In this document: one piece after another, positions 10,701-23,105 of the stretch
How positions within the stretch are numbered: the first letter of the stretch is position 1
Layout of the letters: each line of letters opens with the position of its first letter
Source: Ustulina deusta
Lineage: Eukaryota; Ascomycota; Sordariomycetes; Xylariales; Xylariaceae
Length of the DNA stretch: 64,000 nt
NCBI GenBank assembly: GCA_023159155.1
Contig: JAJNNX010000003.1
Coordinates: 620,001-684,000 of the forward strand
Direction of reading: 5' to 3'
Made by a program: the position numbers and the translations under genes
The notes under the pieces: generated by a model
Told to the model about the DNA's origin: nothing
The model's database searches: none
Seen by the model: the letters and a program-made list of their open reading frames with translations, nothing else

Positions 10701-13535
10701 ATGGCGGCCAAGTCGAAAGTCCACAACTCGCTCAATGGCATGCACACGGCCGGCATCTTCTCCGACATGAGCATTGACGGCCCGGAAATCGGCACACTCG
10801 TTCTCATAGTCGACCGGGCCAAGAATTTGCCCAACCGAAAGACGATCGGCAAGCAAGATCCCTACTGCGCTGCTCGATTGGGCAAGGAGGCCAAGAAGAC
10901 TTCGACGGACATTCGAGGCGGCCAGACGCCCAAATGGTAAGTCCCTCTTCCTCTGGACCCTTCGCGCACAGCGTGGGCGTGCATTCTGACTGGTTGGGTT
11001 TCGTTTAGGGACCAGGAACTCCGATTCACCGTCCACGACTCCCCAGACTACTTTCAACTCAAACTATCCGTCTTCAACGACGACAAGAAGACGGAGTTAA
11101 TTGGCGAAACATGGATTGACTTGCGCGACATCATCGTGCTAGGCGGCGGGCAAAGCGACCAATGGCACAATCTGAACTGCAAAGGGAAATATGCTGGCAG
11201 CGTCAGAATTGAAACCACATACTACGATCGTCGACCAAAACCGACGCCTCTTGCTTCAAGATCCGACCCAGATCTTGTGGGCTCAGCCCGAACAGCAGTT
11301 GTGAAAAGGCGCCCTCTGCCATCTGATCCCGTCACGGGACAGGCTCCTGCACATGCATCTGAGCCAATTAATGCACCCCCTAGAATACAGCCAAATCCTC
11401 CAAGCGGTCCGATCCCAACTCACTCTCCATCGCACGCTCTTGAGTATAGCACACCGCCCTCAAATCGACAACCTCAACTTGAACACTATCCTCCAGGCCA
11501 CGGCTCGGGATACCAATACTCTACTCCGCCGTCACATGGAGATTACCAGCTCCCAAGAGGATCTGAAAGAACTGAGAATGTGCACACTCCGCAATATGAG
11601 ACTGATCCTTTTTATCAAGCCGTTTCGGCTCCGCCCAGGCCTCATGAGGCGGACAATAGGGCAGTTTATAGCAGTTCTCATCCAGGTTATAATAGCCAAC
11701 CGCAATCTGTTCAACACCGTCGGTCTATCGATGATGGTCAGCGGCCTCCCCCACCCCCGGCACACGCGGCGAGGAATCCTAGTGGGCACTCGCCAGATGC
11801 AAACCCGATACATCGTGGTAGTTACGACTTGGTTCCGCACAAGGCTACACCACCTATGCGACATGATGTGCTTCGGAACGAGGCGCATCGGTACTCGGTC
11901 CCTTCGGCCCCTCCTTCGTCAGCATATCCGGGCCGGCCTACTTATAGGCCTTACGAGTCTGCTCCCAGTTTACAAAAAGGTTCGCAGTATGACGGCTATG
12001 ATTCGAATCACGCATCAGCGCCACGACACCACTCGCTTGATTCGGCATACGATACGCATCACCGCCCAATGCAACCCACGGTAGAAGATGTCCCCGAATC
12101 ATGGACGCCACCGCAACCCAGATCTCGCAGTAGTATATCGCAATACGACGAGCCTGACTTTGACCCGGCCCCCAGCCCGGCCCCATTAAACCTCGGCGGA
12201 CATGGTAGTATGTCCCATGAACAGCATAGCCTAGGCCAACCACAGTCTCAGTCACACTACGACGACTATGGGAACAACGCGTCTCCATCACCAATGCCTT
12301 CGGCAGATTACTCGCAGGCGTTGACACACGTCCCTCGCTCACAGATATACCAGATGGATTATTACCAGATGCAACCGAGCGGGCTGGGCAACCAAGTTGC
12401 CGGCGCAATTGAGTATGGTTCTTCGGTAGTCCCACCTACTCTCGTTCCTGGCGTTGATCCTAGCTTAGCATCTCAAGCATTAGAGCGATTCCATCAAGAT
12501 AGAAAGCAGGAGCGCCGATACACTCAACCCACACAAATGGTCGTTGTGCATTCTAGGGGTAGACAGCGTAGTGAGCCTCCCTCGCATTATGCTGCCAACT
12601 ACCCGCCTCATGGTGAGCCGGTCAGCTCAAGGGCATATGAAAGAGCACCGGTCGCTTATTCGAGCGGGCCCAACACACCGTCGGCAGCAGCGGAAAGTTC
12701 AGACCATCGCAGAGTATCACCAAGTCCCAGTGCCCATCATGTAATTAAACGCAAGTCTGTTAGCCCAGCACCCCCGCCGTCTGAACCTCGAAGATCATCC
12801 GGCGTACCATTTGGCCCAGATTCCTATGATGCTTTCAACCCTTCCATTTCTGCATCGAGGGAAGATTCCAAATCTGCAAATTATACTAACGCGGACGGTA
12901 AGATTGTTACTCCAGATGGGCGAGAGGTTGATCCTTCGGATCACTTGCCAATGGATACATGGGCTCCAGAACCGGAACCAAAGAAGACTACTCCGCCTGT
13001 CGAGACCCGACCACGTCCTGTCCTCAACGGCGCACAGCCCATGCCACCATCTGGGCGTCGGCCACTTCGAATAGCAGCTCGCCCACAGTCTATGGCGTTG
13101 GCGCGTCCCACATACCCTACGCAAGAACATACTGGAGAACATAACGGGGAACACACAGCTCCTAGAAACTCGGGGCGCAACCGTCTCCAGAAGAAAAGCC
13201 ACCGGGCCTCTGCCTTGCCGGCCCCCATCTCAGCCGGGTCAAGCCCACTGGGCCCAGCCACCGCACACCAGCGGAATAGCACCCCACCCCGCGCTCTGGT
13301 ACGGGCTAGCACGTTTGACTACGAGAACCACGGTCCGCCTTTCGATAGTGAGCTTGGTGTTGTTCGCACGGGGTACGGTTCTGGACCCCCTATCCCCGCT
13401 AAGATTCCTATGATGAGTGGCGGCCTAGGGTCATCGACATCTACGCCTCGAGGAAGCGAAGAGTTAGCGCTCATGGAGGAGATGAGCAGAATCGATATCG
13501 GCACCGGACGGGCTAGACGCCATGGTGGGTATTAA
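10701..13535 (+). CDS. C2-domain cytokinesis protein, Inn1/Fic1-like
   Basis: Two exons, 10701-10936 and 11009-13535, with a 72 bp intron (GTAAGT...TTTAG) splitting the TGG codon of PKWDQEL; 920 aa. Residues about 25-155 form a C2 domain: GTLVLIVDRAKNLPNRK, GKQDPYCAARLG, DQELRFTVHDS, LKLSVFNDDKK, IGETWIDL. The remaining 750 residues are disordered and very rich in Pro, Ser, His and Tyr with many PxxP stretches, ready to bind SH3 domains. This C2 plus PxxP layout is that of yeast Inn1 and fission yeast Fic1, which link the actomyosin ring to membrane ingression and primary septum synthesis at the division site. A CT-rich leader lies just upstream. The family call is from architecture and C2 sequence; the cytokinesis role is by homology. 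Confidence 0.85.
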
Positions 13536-15075
13536 CTTGTTCCTCAGCGGCTTGCTTCAAACCCGGATTTGCCGAAGCGAATCATACAAATACATACAAT
13601 GAACGAGCCTGTCCGAGAAGCAGAAGATGATATACGTTGTATGATAAGTAATGTTTAAACTTGGGATCGGGTATGAGAGGAGTGGCTGCTCTTTCTTCCT
13701 CCCGGTCCCTACTTTTCTTCTATCCTTCCCGGTATATTACATGGTAAAGTATACAGAGTTGGTTTGGTCTAGGACTGCGGGACTGTCTACAAACGGAATG
13801 AATAAGGCATAGAAGAGGAATGAGTGGCAGGGACGAGAACGGAATGAACGGACGCTGGTTATTATGTTCGGTATAGATGGAGAAGCTGTGTGTTTCGTGG
13901 ATCCGAACCCTGGTCCCCTGTATTAAAGAGAAGGGCGAGAGGAGTCTTCAGGATATCTTGAAGGTGTCTCTATCTTAAACAACCTACCTATGCGTTAGGA
14001 AATAAAAGAAGTCATATACCATACACCTCCCATGCATATATGTAAAATAGGTTCTAGAGAACAGCTGCGCGGCAGTCGTTCTCCTGTCTTAGCCCTCAGC
14101 ATATTGCCCAGAGGCGCTTAGATCGGTAACCCCAAAGACGCCAGTATAAAACGGTACAATTGAGCGTATCAATGCCGAACATAGACGCGTGATTGCTAGG
14201 GTTAAGTCATTATAACCGATGAGTTCAAAGAGGGGACGAACGCCGGCCTGTGTATAGAATTTCGGCTAGTCTAGGTCATGGGTTAGGTTAGGTTAGGTTA
14301 GGTTAGGTCAGTGGATTTTTATTTCACAGCTGAGCTTATTCAAAATCGGTCATGGGTACAACACCCTCATCCCCTACACATCCCACTATGGACTGATTAA
14401 ACAGCAGGTTAAGAAGGAAAAGATTGGTAATGACAAGCTTGTATGTATTACTAATCTAGGTAGGTTATTAATCTGTCATTTCGATGCAACCTCACAAAAC
14501 GTCAACCTTCATAAAAATAGAACGAAGGGTAACATGATCATTAGAACCTCTTGCGTAGGAATAGGTCACCTCGCTCATGTAACAATCATGCATGTGCAGG
14601 GCTATAGTCTAGTGCATGCATGAAACTAGAAGCGAAACACCTCCTCTTCCACTACTAACTAGGTAGTATAACGTGATATGTATAAGAATAGGTATTGTCC
14701 AATACAGTGGAAGCCGCATTGTGTACCTAGTTACTGGCTACCGATTTGTGTGAGCTTTAGTTTTCGCTCTATCTAATGCTCGACGAAGTAGATAACCACG
14801 AAATAAAGCGAGAATGAAGTGAGCGGATATTGAAAATACCGTGCTGGCAGATCGAATCTGCTGTTCATCGTTGAATGGGTGCTTGGCTCAGTGAGTCACT
14901 AAGATATTCTAGCCAGGCCTGCTTATTTGGGGGCCAAAATCCCACGAGAGGTATAGTCGACTCTGCTCTGTGTAGGTTAGCTATACTACAAAAAGCCCGC
15001 GCTTTCCCACCACAATCAAGTCTGAGTAAGCTCTGAGTCCTACGACGGTACCAGATAGTCCTATGCTTGCCGAGA
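13536..15075. other. Intergenic with telomere-like GGTTA tract
   Basis: 3' flank of the C2 gene and promoter of the NLR. It holds a GGTTA tandem repeat (14281-14308) and several CTAGGTAGGT-type motifs. No gene seen. Confidence 0.5.
14281..14308 (+). repeat. (GGTTA)5 microsatellite
   Basis: Five tandem copies of GGTTA plus GGT. It is a pentamer, not the TTAGGG hexamer normal for fungal telomeres, so it is an interstitial microsatellite rather than a telomere scar. Confidence 0.8.
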
Positions 15076-18000
15076 ATGGACGCGGAAGATTGCGATCTGG
15101 GTCCTTTTTGGGCCGAAGCCAAACGGGCATACGAGCTCGAATGCGAACATGCAATCGACCTCGGTTCCGATGCTCGAGAGCCCCAGACTGTCGACCAGTT
15201 GCTGGAATTGATCGAATCTAGAGGCTCGAATTTTGAAGCCTTTCGAGAGAAGCACAGTCGGCTATGGTCAAAATTGCAGCGGTTCGCGGAGCCCGTCGTT
15301 GCCGTTGGAGCAGTGACCGGGGAGGTTTTTAGCAACCTGGACGGGTTTGGTGGACCGGTCGGCTCGATTCTTAAGGGCATCACTCACCTTGTATCCGTAA
15401 GCATGCCGTCTTACCTCATATCTTCCCGATTCCGCATGGGCAACGTTGAGCAAGGGCTAAACACTCTGTTCGTGGATCTATTAGGCTGCCGAACATGTAA
15501 CGAGCGCATATGACTGGATTGAAACGGTTTTCTCAGAGCTTCAGAATTTCTCAGATCGCCTACGAAGCCATACTAGAACAACCATCACCAGTGCTATGCG
15601 ACGTATTATTATCGCGATACTGGCATTGTAGGTCCTAGCTGACTTGTGTGATTACCCCTCAAGGTAAGTTGCTAATTAATCATGGAAGCATCCTGCGCAT
15701 CATTGGGAGATCAGAGCTCCTGATCAAACGAGGCCGAGTCCGTAAGAACACATCTCGTCTCTTTCAAGTTGGCATCGCAGCTCAAACCATTTAGGCGAAT
15801 ATCTGCGAGTTGCTTTTATCGGCAAAGATCAAAAAACAAAGGAGTTGCTCGACGAGCTGAACAAGGTTATCGCAAACGAAGGCCGCTTAACGCTCGCATT
15901 GACACACGAGAAGACCGAGCAAGCCCGTGACTTAGCTGCGAAGTCCGTCGAGGTTGGACAGCAAGCTAGCGGGAAAATTGACAACGTCCACGAGGACGTC
16001 AGACTGCTTCAAGGGCTTACTAGGGAGAACGCCGCGGCTATTCAAGAAATGAAAGTCCAGCAGATCGATCAGCATCTACTTGAAAATATGCATCACATCC
16101 TAAAGGCGACGGCTGTCACGCAAACGGATGATTGGTATTCGCTATTCAAGAGAAACCTGCTGGAGGGGAGCGGTGCTTGGTTGCAAAAAGAAGAGTTTTT
16201 TGACGTATGGATGCAGCATCAAGCGCCGATCCTATGGGTCTTCGGTGGCCCCGGGGCGGGAAAAACGATGCTGTCAACATGGCTCATCACGACGCTCAAC
16301 AAGCAATTCGAGGCAAAGTCAGAAATGGGCTTAGCTGCCAATGTCGGGTACTTCTTTATTAAGGAGAATGTAGAGGACCTTCGAAACCCAAATATCCTCT
16401 TCAAGACAATGGCGTGGCAGATACAGCAAACTGATCCTCTATTCCGGAGGCATGCTGCAACGGTGTGTGGATTCAATCGAAAAACCGCCGGGGCCGAGGA
16501 CACCTGGGAAAACCTGTTTCTGGATTTCTACCAAGGACATCAGGGACAGGATCGGCGAGCGGTTTTAATCATAGACGGTCTAGATGAAGCGGAGATCCAT
16601 ACGCAGAGGAGGATTTTACGCTTGATGAAGGACTATGTCTCCCGCATCCGGGCCGGCCAACCTGCGAGGATCCAGTTTGCCATTTTTGGCCGATTGACAT
16701 TGCGACCTGAATTGGAGAGGATCCAGCTCGACCGAGAGGAAAAGATAATCGAAGTATCTTCCGTCAAGAACCACGAAGACATGGAGAACTACATTACGAA
16801 CAGAGTGAAAAACCTCGTTATTGTGCGGATGATGAGAAGCCGGAAGCCGGATGGGCCGAAAGAAGCCAAAAAGTTTGCTCGTGGTGTGCGTCAGAAAGTG
16901 TTGGATGGTGCAGCTGGTGTCTTCCTTTGGGTATGCCATTATCCAATTTCCCTGGTATAATTCAAGGGTTCACCAAGAACTAATACTTCGGGTTTAGGCG
17001 CAACTATTATTGGATCAAATGGAAGGCAAGGATGACAGGCAAATTAATCAGGTCCTTGCCAATCCCCCCGAAAACTTGTACGATATGATATATTCAGTCT
17101 TCAGTCGAATATCGCAGGATGACGAGGTGGATAAGCCTACAGTCAACCGACTCCTAGCTTGGGTAGCCTTCGCGAAACGCCCCTTAAGCTTCGGAGAACT
17201 CGACGTCATTCTGAGATCAGACTTCGATGCCACGAACTGGTTCCTATGGGATCATCTACGGGGCAAATTTGCGTCTACTTTTCGATTGCGATACCCGAGG
17301 GGCTTTGATCCAGATGCTAAAAACGAGGACAATGTCGACGAAAAGGGAACGGAAGGTGGCGGCCAACGAGATGAGCCTGATTCCGAGGTTCTTCCCGACG
17401 ACGATGATGACAACGGCAGTTTTAACCTCGATGACTCTAGTGATGATGAAGCTGAAGAAGAGGCAGTCGATGCCGAAGAGGAAGAGAAGAGCGATGAAGC
17501 GCAACAGGAACAACAGTGCCAAGAGCCCAAGGAATCGGAGGCAGACCAGCATTACTCTTGGGCACAGAAACATACCGTAGTAGACTTTAGTCACCAAAGG
17601 TTCCGAGACTTTCTCGTTATCGAAGGCGATCCGCATACAAGGCAGAAACCATCCTTGCCGGTCGGAATTGACATTCATCATGTCGAGGTCGACATAGTAT
17701 TCGATTGCTTCCGATGCCTCCGTGCAGGTCTTGACAGTGGTAAGTGCCACCAAACCCCGAAGGCCCCTGAGCAAGCTTTTACTGACCAACTCTTCTGCAT
17801 AGGGGCGCACGTTCAATATTACATTGCGTATCCTGCATTTCAGCTCTTTGCCCACTTAGCGTCACTTAAGCGAGATCGCCTTGACGAGAAGACACAGGTT
17901 CATATTCTACGAGAGCTTTACTGGTTGATGCGTAAGACGCCATTGAAATTTATGAGAAATAGCTTCTTCTAACCGGGACACAGATGAAGAGAAAGGATGT

Positions 18001-20566
18001 CGGACATTATTTGCGGCTCTTGGAGCGCGGGAGGATGGCGAATGTGATGCGTTCTGGAAACTGTGGCTCGCAGACAACCGGACGACTTCTTTGTTGCAGC
18101 GATGGTTTGCTAAAGCAGCAACGCTTGGGTCTTTCGAAGAGGACGAGACAACATGGATGGCAGAGGCAGCCAGCTCTGTACCGAAGCTACTTGAACCACT
18201 CGCCATGGCGGCGGCAAAGATATGGCTGACTAAGAGAAGCTACAAGGACGATGCATATCTGGACAAATCTGAATTCCAGGTCTGGTTCCTCAAAGGATAC
18301 AGGGCTCTCGACGACCGTGGACACATTTCCGACAACCTTGCCAATTGGATCCACGCTCGGGATTTACACTTCTCTAATATGCAGGCGGCTGAAGTCGAGG
18401 ACCTAGCTGAATGGGCCAACCTCGAGAAAACAACACACTGGTACACCGGAGTCGGTTGGATTTTATACGAACTTCCCCGTGAAAACAGTGCACGCGCCCA
18501 GGAGCTATTGGCGAAAGCGATCGATATGGTATGCTCTACTCGCCGCTACTAGCATCTGTCCCTATAGTGCCCGCAACTAATACTGACTAATTATCGCGAT
18601 ACAGGATTCTACTGCGTGGGTGGCGATGGAAGCTATGGCCCGTTCATTCGGCGATGATGATGGTGATTACGAGAAGGCCATTTCCTGGATGGAAAGAGCT
18701 GTCAAAACTCTCCTTGAGCATTGCAAGGACACATCCCTTGAAGTCGACGCATATCTCCTTGCGCACATATCGAGGTGGAAAATGGCCCTAGGAGATACAT
18801 CAGCAGCGCTTGAAATCGCTTATGAGTAAGTAGTACTCACTCGATTCAGACACATCTGAGGCTGATTTGTTAGTGCGTGGATGAAATCCCCCTTTAGCCT
18901 GCCAGCCACCTCGTCCTACGTATACGCACTAATACAGATGAAGAACTGGGATCGGTTAATCGAGATCATGGAATATCTCGATGGCTTCGACAACGATTAC
19001 GGGACGTCATATCTCGTAAGGGTTTTCAGCGAGCTGTCTTTTGTCTGGGAGGTCGGCCCGGCCTGTAGGGCGAAGGACGGCCCTTCATTTGTGACGGATG
19101 CGCTCGAGCTGGCGTTACGCGACGTCGAGAAATCGGGAGACAAGTCCGCGCTCATCAACAAACTGCTGGTCTTTGGGGACTTCTACCACGACTACTACGA
19201 CAAAAACGACAAGACCATCCGTTGGTGGGAAGAGGCGATAGCGAGGATCGCCGATGCCGACGCTGCGGTTCAGAGGGAGTACGCGAACTCGAAAGTCATC
19301 TACACGAACAAGTTAGCTCAACTCTACTTTGACACGGCGGTTGAAAATTTCGAAGGTGAATTCACTCTCCTGCCCCTTATATCCGAGATTGGGAGGTAAC
19401 TTACCGTCCGTCCGTCCTACTGTAGCCCATGTGCGACCGAACGACGCGGCGATTAAACTGAAGCAGCTCGCCTTGGCCGTGGCCTACGTTTCCGGAGGCG
19501 ACGAGGACCTGTTCGCGTATTACACGCCCGGCTACCCTTCTTTGCTGTACGGCCGGTGGCTGAGGGAGTACGAAAAGGCGAAGCCGTCGGTCTGGCGGGA
19601 GTGCTTCCGCGCGAGGATTCTCGACCAGATCAACGGCCTGGACGACGACGATCCCACCAACGACACGATGGCCTGCAGGCGGCTCGCCATGAGTCTGTTC
19701 CAGGCCGACGACGAGGACCGAGCCAGCGCCATCATCGCCGTCCTGTTCAAGACGCTCGAGGAGTACATTTCCGGAAAGGAGCGGATGATCCAACCCGAGG
19801 AAGAACGTGGCGAAGATGATGCCCCTGCACAGGATGACGAAGAAAACGGAACGACGGCAGAGACGATAGATGCCGACGAGCTGGCGAACGAAGCGACCGA
19901 GAAAATCGGCGGAGAAGACAAGGAGACGGCCGATGACAGTGGTAATGCTGATACCCAGACCGGGGTACAGGCGCCGGACGTTTCTGCCTCACAAGTCGAC
20001 GACGGAGAAAAAATCGAGGTTTTCGGGCCCGGAGAACGGCATTCACGACGGCCGCAGGCCGAGGGTGCCGACGAAGGGGGCAATAACGACAACGACAACA
20101 AAATCGACCCCCACGACGGAAAACTGGCACTCCAGCTCGAGTCCGATGCTTGGGGCTACGTTTGCGACGGCTGCGGATACGACGCAGAAGACAAGGGAAA
20201 CATGCAAGTTTATCTTTCCTTCTTTTCTCTCTTTCCTGTTTTCTCCGTCTATTTAATTATCTGTTTATTTTTAGCTCCCTCCCTGAACCATTTATTGCTA
20301 ATTTGCTAATTCCCCTGCAATCCAGGTGGTTCTGCGATATATGCTACGACGTGGCGTTCTGCAGCGAGTGTCTGGAAAAGGCCAAGGCTGTGACCGTGAC
20401 GCTGGAGGTGAGACGGTGCAATCCGAAACATCGCTGGCATCAGGTCTGGCCCCTGGACCAGGCCAAGGTCGGCGAGATGGCGGCTGAGTATGGGGTCGGT
20501 GGGAAAGTGCAGTTGAAGAAGGAGTGGTTGGAGGAGCTGCGGAATGAATGGTTGAGGGGGGAATAA
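15076..20566 (+). CDS. NLR (STAND) protein: Goodbye-like, NACHT, helical repeats, ZZ finger
   Basis: Eleven exons: 15076-15396, 15485-15627, 15689-15741, 15795-16930, 16998-17739, 17803-17931, 17984-18528, 18605-18825, 18874-19355, 19426-20203 and 20326-20566; 1596 aa, all phases closed. The start is the first ATG in frame (MDAEDCDLGPFWAEAKRAYE). Residues 1-210 match the fungal STAND N-terminal Goodbye type (TVDQLLELIESRGSNFEAFR, later RREYLRV-like and LLDELNKV). The NACHT P-loop VFGGPGAGKTML is at about 320-332 and the Walker B VLIIDGLDEA at about 428-438. An acidic Asp/Glu linker lies near 660-725, then helical TPR-like repeats (e.g. KAISWMERAVKTLLEHC). A second acidic region is near 1380-1485. 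A C-terminal ZZ-type finger follows (CDGC, CDIC, CSEC, then HRWH). Such proteins are intracellular sensors that oligomerise and trigger cell death or immune-type responses. No stop or frameshift, so probably functional. Confidence 0.85.
20204..20325 (+). other. GC-AG intron inside the ZZ finger of the NLR
   Basis: 122 bp; donor AT|GCAAGT, acceptor ATCCAG, branch-like GCTAAT. The exons join as AAC AT + G TGG, placing CDGC and CDIC in one frame. No GT donor restores this frame. Confidence 0.65.
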
Positions 20567-21096
20567 GGTTTTTTTTTTTTATCCGGGGAAAGGGGGGAGC
20601 AGGGAGCGGGGAAGGGGGCCATCTGCGAATGGTCCCGAGCATTTACCTCGGGTTCAAGACAACGCAGTACACCCGAACTGCCCCCAAACAAGGCTGTAGC
20701 GTCCCAGATTGAGCGGCTTGAGCAGCAGGGCATACAATGGGCCTGCGTCACCATCATAATACATGGCTTTAGGGACACCCCGAGTACGGGGGCTGGTTAA
20801 GCGCACTCATACACTGCCATGTTAGCCATTGCGAACTTGCTAACCACAGACGGATCACGGCCATTTCGATTGGTAGGAGGGGCGCCCTATCATAACGCGT
20901 CTATAGCGGCGCGTTTGGGCGCGTTTGGGCACGCTTGGGAGGGTGACATCGGAGGCAACCGAGCAACCCTGTCGGCGTTCTGCCTTCAAGAAAGGATAGG
21001 GCGAGTCGAAGATTCTCCAGCTTTCTCAACGTTTAAATTTTTGGTTTGTTTTGTTATCTATCTAGTTACACAAGTACGCCAACCCACCCCTAGGCC
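20567..21096. other. Intergenic
   Basis: Starts with a poly-T run just after the NLR stop, a likely 3' end signal region. A short direct repeat of GCGCGTTTGGG occurs near 20910-20932. It otherwise serves as promoter of the next gene. Confidence 0.5.
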
Positions 21097-22397
21097 ATGA
21101 AGAAGAAGAACCTACCCGACGAGGAAGTGGTGTATCTGGCCCTGAGGAATGTGTTCGAGGGCCGGAAAGCCACGGTGCGGCAGCTCAAGGTCGTCCGCAA
21201 GCTCATCATCGACGCGGCGCAGCAGGACGCGGGGGTGTCGGACCTTGTCGACGCGTACGGAATACAAGCCATATGCAGCGTTGCGCGGACCCTCCTCTCC
21301 GACGGGAGCTTCGAGTCCACACTCAAAGCCGGGATCCGCTTTGCCGACGTCGTCGACGTCTCGCCCGCTCAAGGTGCCGACAGGGGGGCGTTCGGGGCTA
21401 AGGCTGCCATAAACGGAGCCAACGCTATTGCCGGAGCCACGCGAGGCGGCTCCGAGAATTCGCAGGATTTCATCTCTCAGGTTGATGATTCCGGGACGGA
21501 GAGTTGTATGCGGCCCTTCTTTCTCCTCATCCGTATGCTGGTGCAGATCGTTGATTCTTAATTATGTGCTTAGTCGATACCTGCGACAATTCGAATTCTT
21601 CGATCAGTAAGCGCAGACGGAGTAGTCTCCGGTCGCGATCCTCGGTCTGTTTCCCCCTGAGGACACAGGACCGCATCCTCACCCACGTCCAGCGGTTACT
21701 GGAGAAAGCGTGTTTCGACTTCGGACGCCGCGCCATGCCGGAGGTGCTGGAAATGCGGCAGTGGGATTGTCCCGAAGCGGCAGAGCTCAACAAGTGGGTA
21801 CCGGAGCTCCGTCTGCGCCAGGGCGAGCTCTTCGGGAGTGTTGGGGAGATTGCGCAACCTCACGACCAGCTCCTGCGCTCCCTGGCCGACCTCCGGCATA
21901 CGGCCGTGCACAGGGTCCGCATCAACGCGCGGAGTCTAGAGCTATTCCTGCTCAACGCGGAGAAATTCACCGCGCTCCTGGGGGACGCGACGCGCCGGGA
22001 GATGCTGGCGAAGCTCCGGCTCAACGCCCGGGAGGTGATCGGGAAGCTAGAGTGCAATAAGCGCGTCCTCGGCCTCAGGCGGGCAGAGTTGGATCGCGTC
22101 AGAGCGATGGGAATTGCCGGGCTCGAAAGGGAGGAAAGCGAGTACCAGGCTTCTGCCGTCGAAAGGCTAGAGGAGGCCCTGGCGCCCTTGGTGGCGCCCT
22201 CGGTGGCGCTTACTCCGGTTGTGACAGTCAAGGAGGACGAGATGAGCTTTAAGGTGGATGAGGTAGACTTGATGGAAGATGACAATAGGTCCAGCCGATC
22301 GGACCAATGTTCCGAAGTGGACATGCTACCATGTGTCAGGATAGAAGAGGCACCCAAAGGAGTTCCAGGTCCTAGCTGCTTGGCATCTGGGGGCTGA
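21097..22397 (+). CDS. Uncharacterised fungal protein (WDCPEA / LRHTAVHR family)
   Basis: Two exons, 21097-21532 and 21574-22397, with a very short 41 bp intron (GTATGC...GCTTAG); 419 aa. The N-terminal 100 residues are a charged helical region (MKKKNLPDEEVVYLALRN). A basic stretch (SKRRRSSLRSRS) follows the junction. Next comes a conserved-looking block, RRAMPEVLEMRQWDCPEAAE, then LADLRHTAVHRVRINA, then a long Leu/Arg/Glu-rich coiled-coil-like region to about residue 330, and an acidic Ser-rich tail. I remember the WDCPEA...LRHTAVHR pattern from many fungal hypothetical proteins, but no activity is known to me. Its tandem position behind the NLR in the same orientation may be coincidence. 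GC-rich codon use is like the NLR 3' half and unlike the decayed sequence that follows. Confidence 0.65.
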
Positions 22398-23105
22398 AGC
22401 GTCTGCTGTTTGAATGCCCTGGTCGTCCTGTTCCAGGTTTTAGCCATCACCAATGCTATCCTCTCACTTGCAGTCTGTACTTATATTATCGTGCGCTGAC
22501 CTGTGATTACCCGCGTGCATTTCCCCACCTCAATAGATACGAGCGACGCGAAGAAAACCTTTCTGTGCAGCTATTTTGGAGGGTTTCTACCGACCTGGAC
22601 AGCTTCACCGCTTGTCCTGCAAACAACTTGAAACTTATTCCTGTCTCGGGTTCAACGTTACGTGATATTATAAAGACGCTTAGCCACGTAACCTTAGTGC
22701 TAATAGATAATAAGAGCGCCTGTGGCACTGCTACTTTTTACATATCTCTTCCCGACGAGCAATTGATATAATAGATTTAAGCCACTAGTGGGAGTAAAGA
22801 ACATCCTTACAAGTTAGATTCTGAGTTCTACGGCGTTACGCCACTTTATGAGCACGAGAACGGTGCACATATTGAGTAAGAATGCTACCGCCGAACCAGG
22901 CCGATTTGATACTGAAGTAGTGTGAGTGGATTACGTAAGTAATCACTCACTTAAGCTACATGGTGGCTATGCTGGTGAGAGGGGATAAAACACCATGAGG
23001 AACACTCTTAACAGTAGCTAGAGAATTATCAAGCAAGCACGCGCAGATTAATAAAAATTGATTTCTTAATATCCGGTACGCTTGATTAACAGATCCCCTC
23101 AGAAA
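22398..23105. other. Transition into decayed, TA-rich sequence
   Basis: Base composition falls toward A/T from about 22740 on and stops become frequent in all frames. No gene supported. Confidence 0.45.

Noticed and set aside
14281..14308. Telomere or chromosome-end scar
   Set aside because: Unit is GGTTA, only five copies, and both sides are ordinary gene-bearing sequence.
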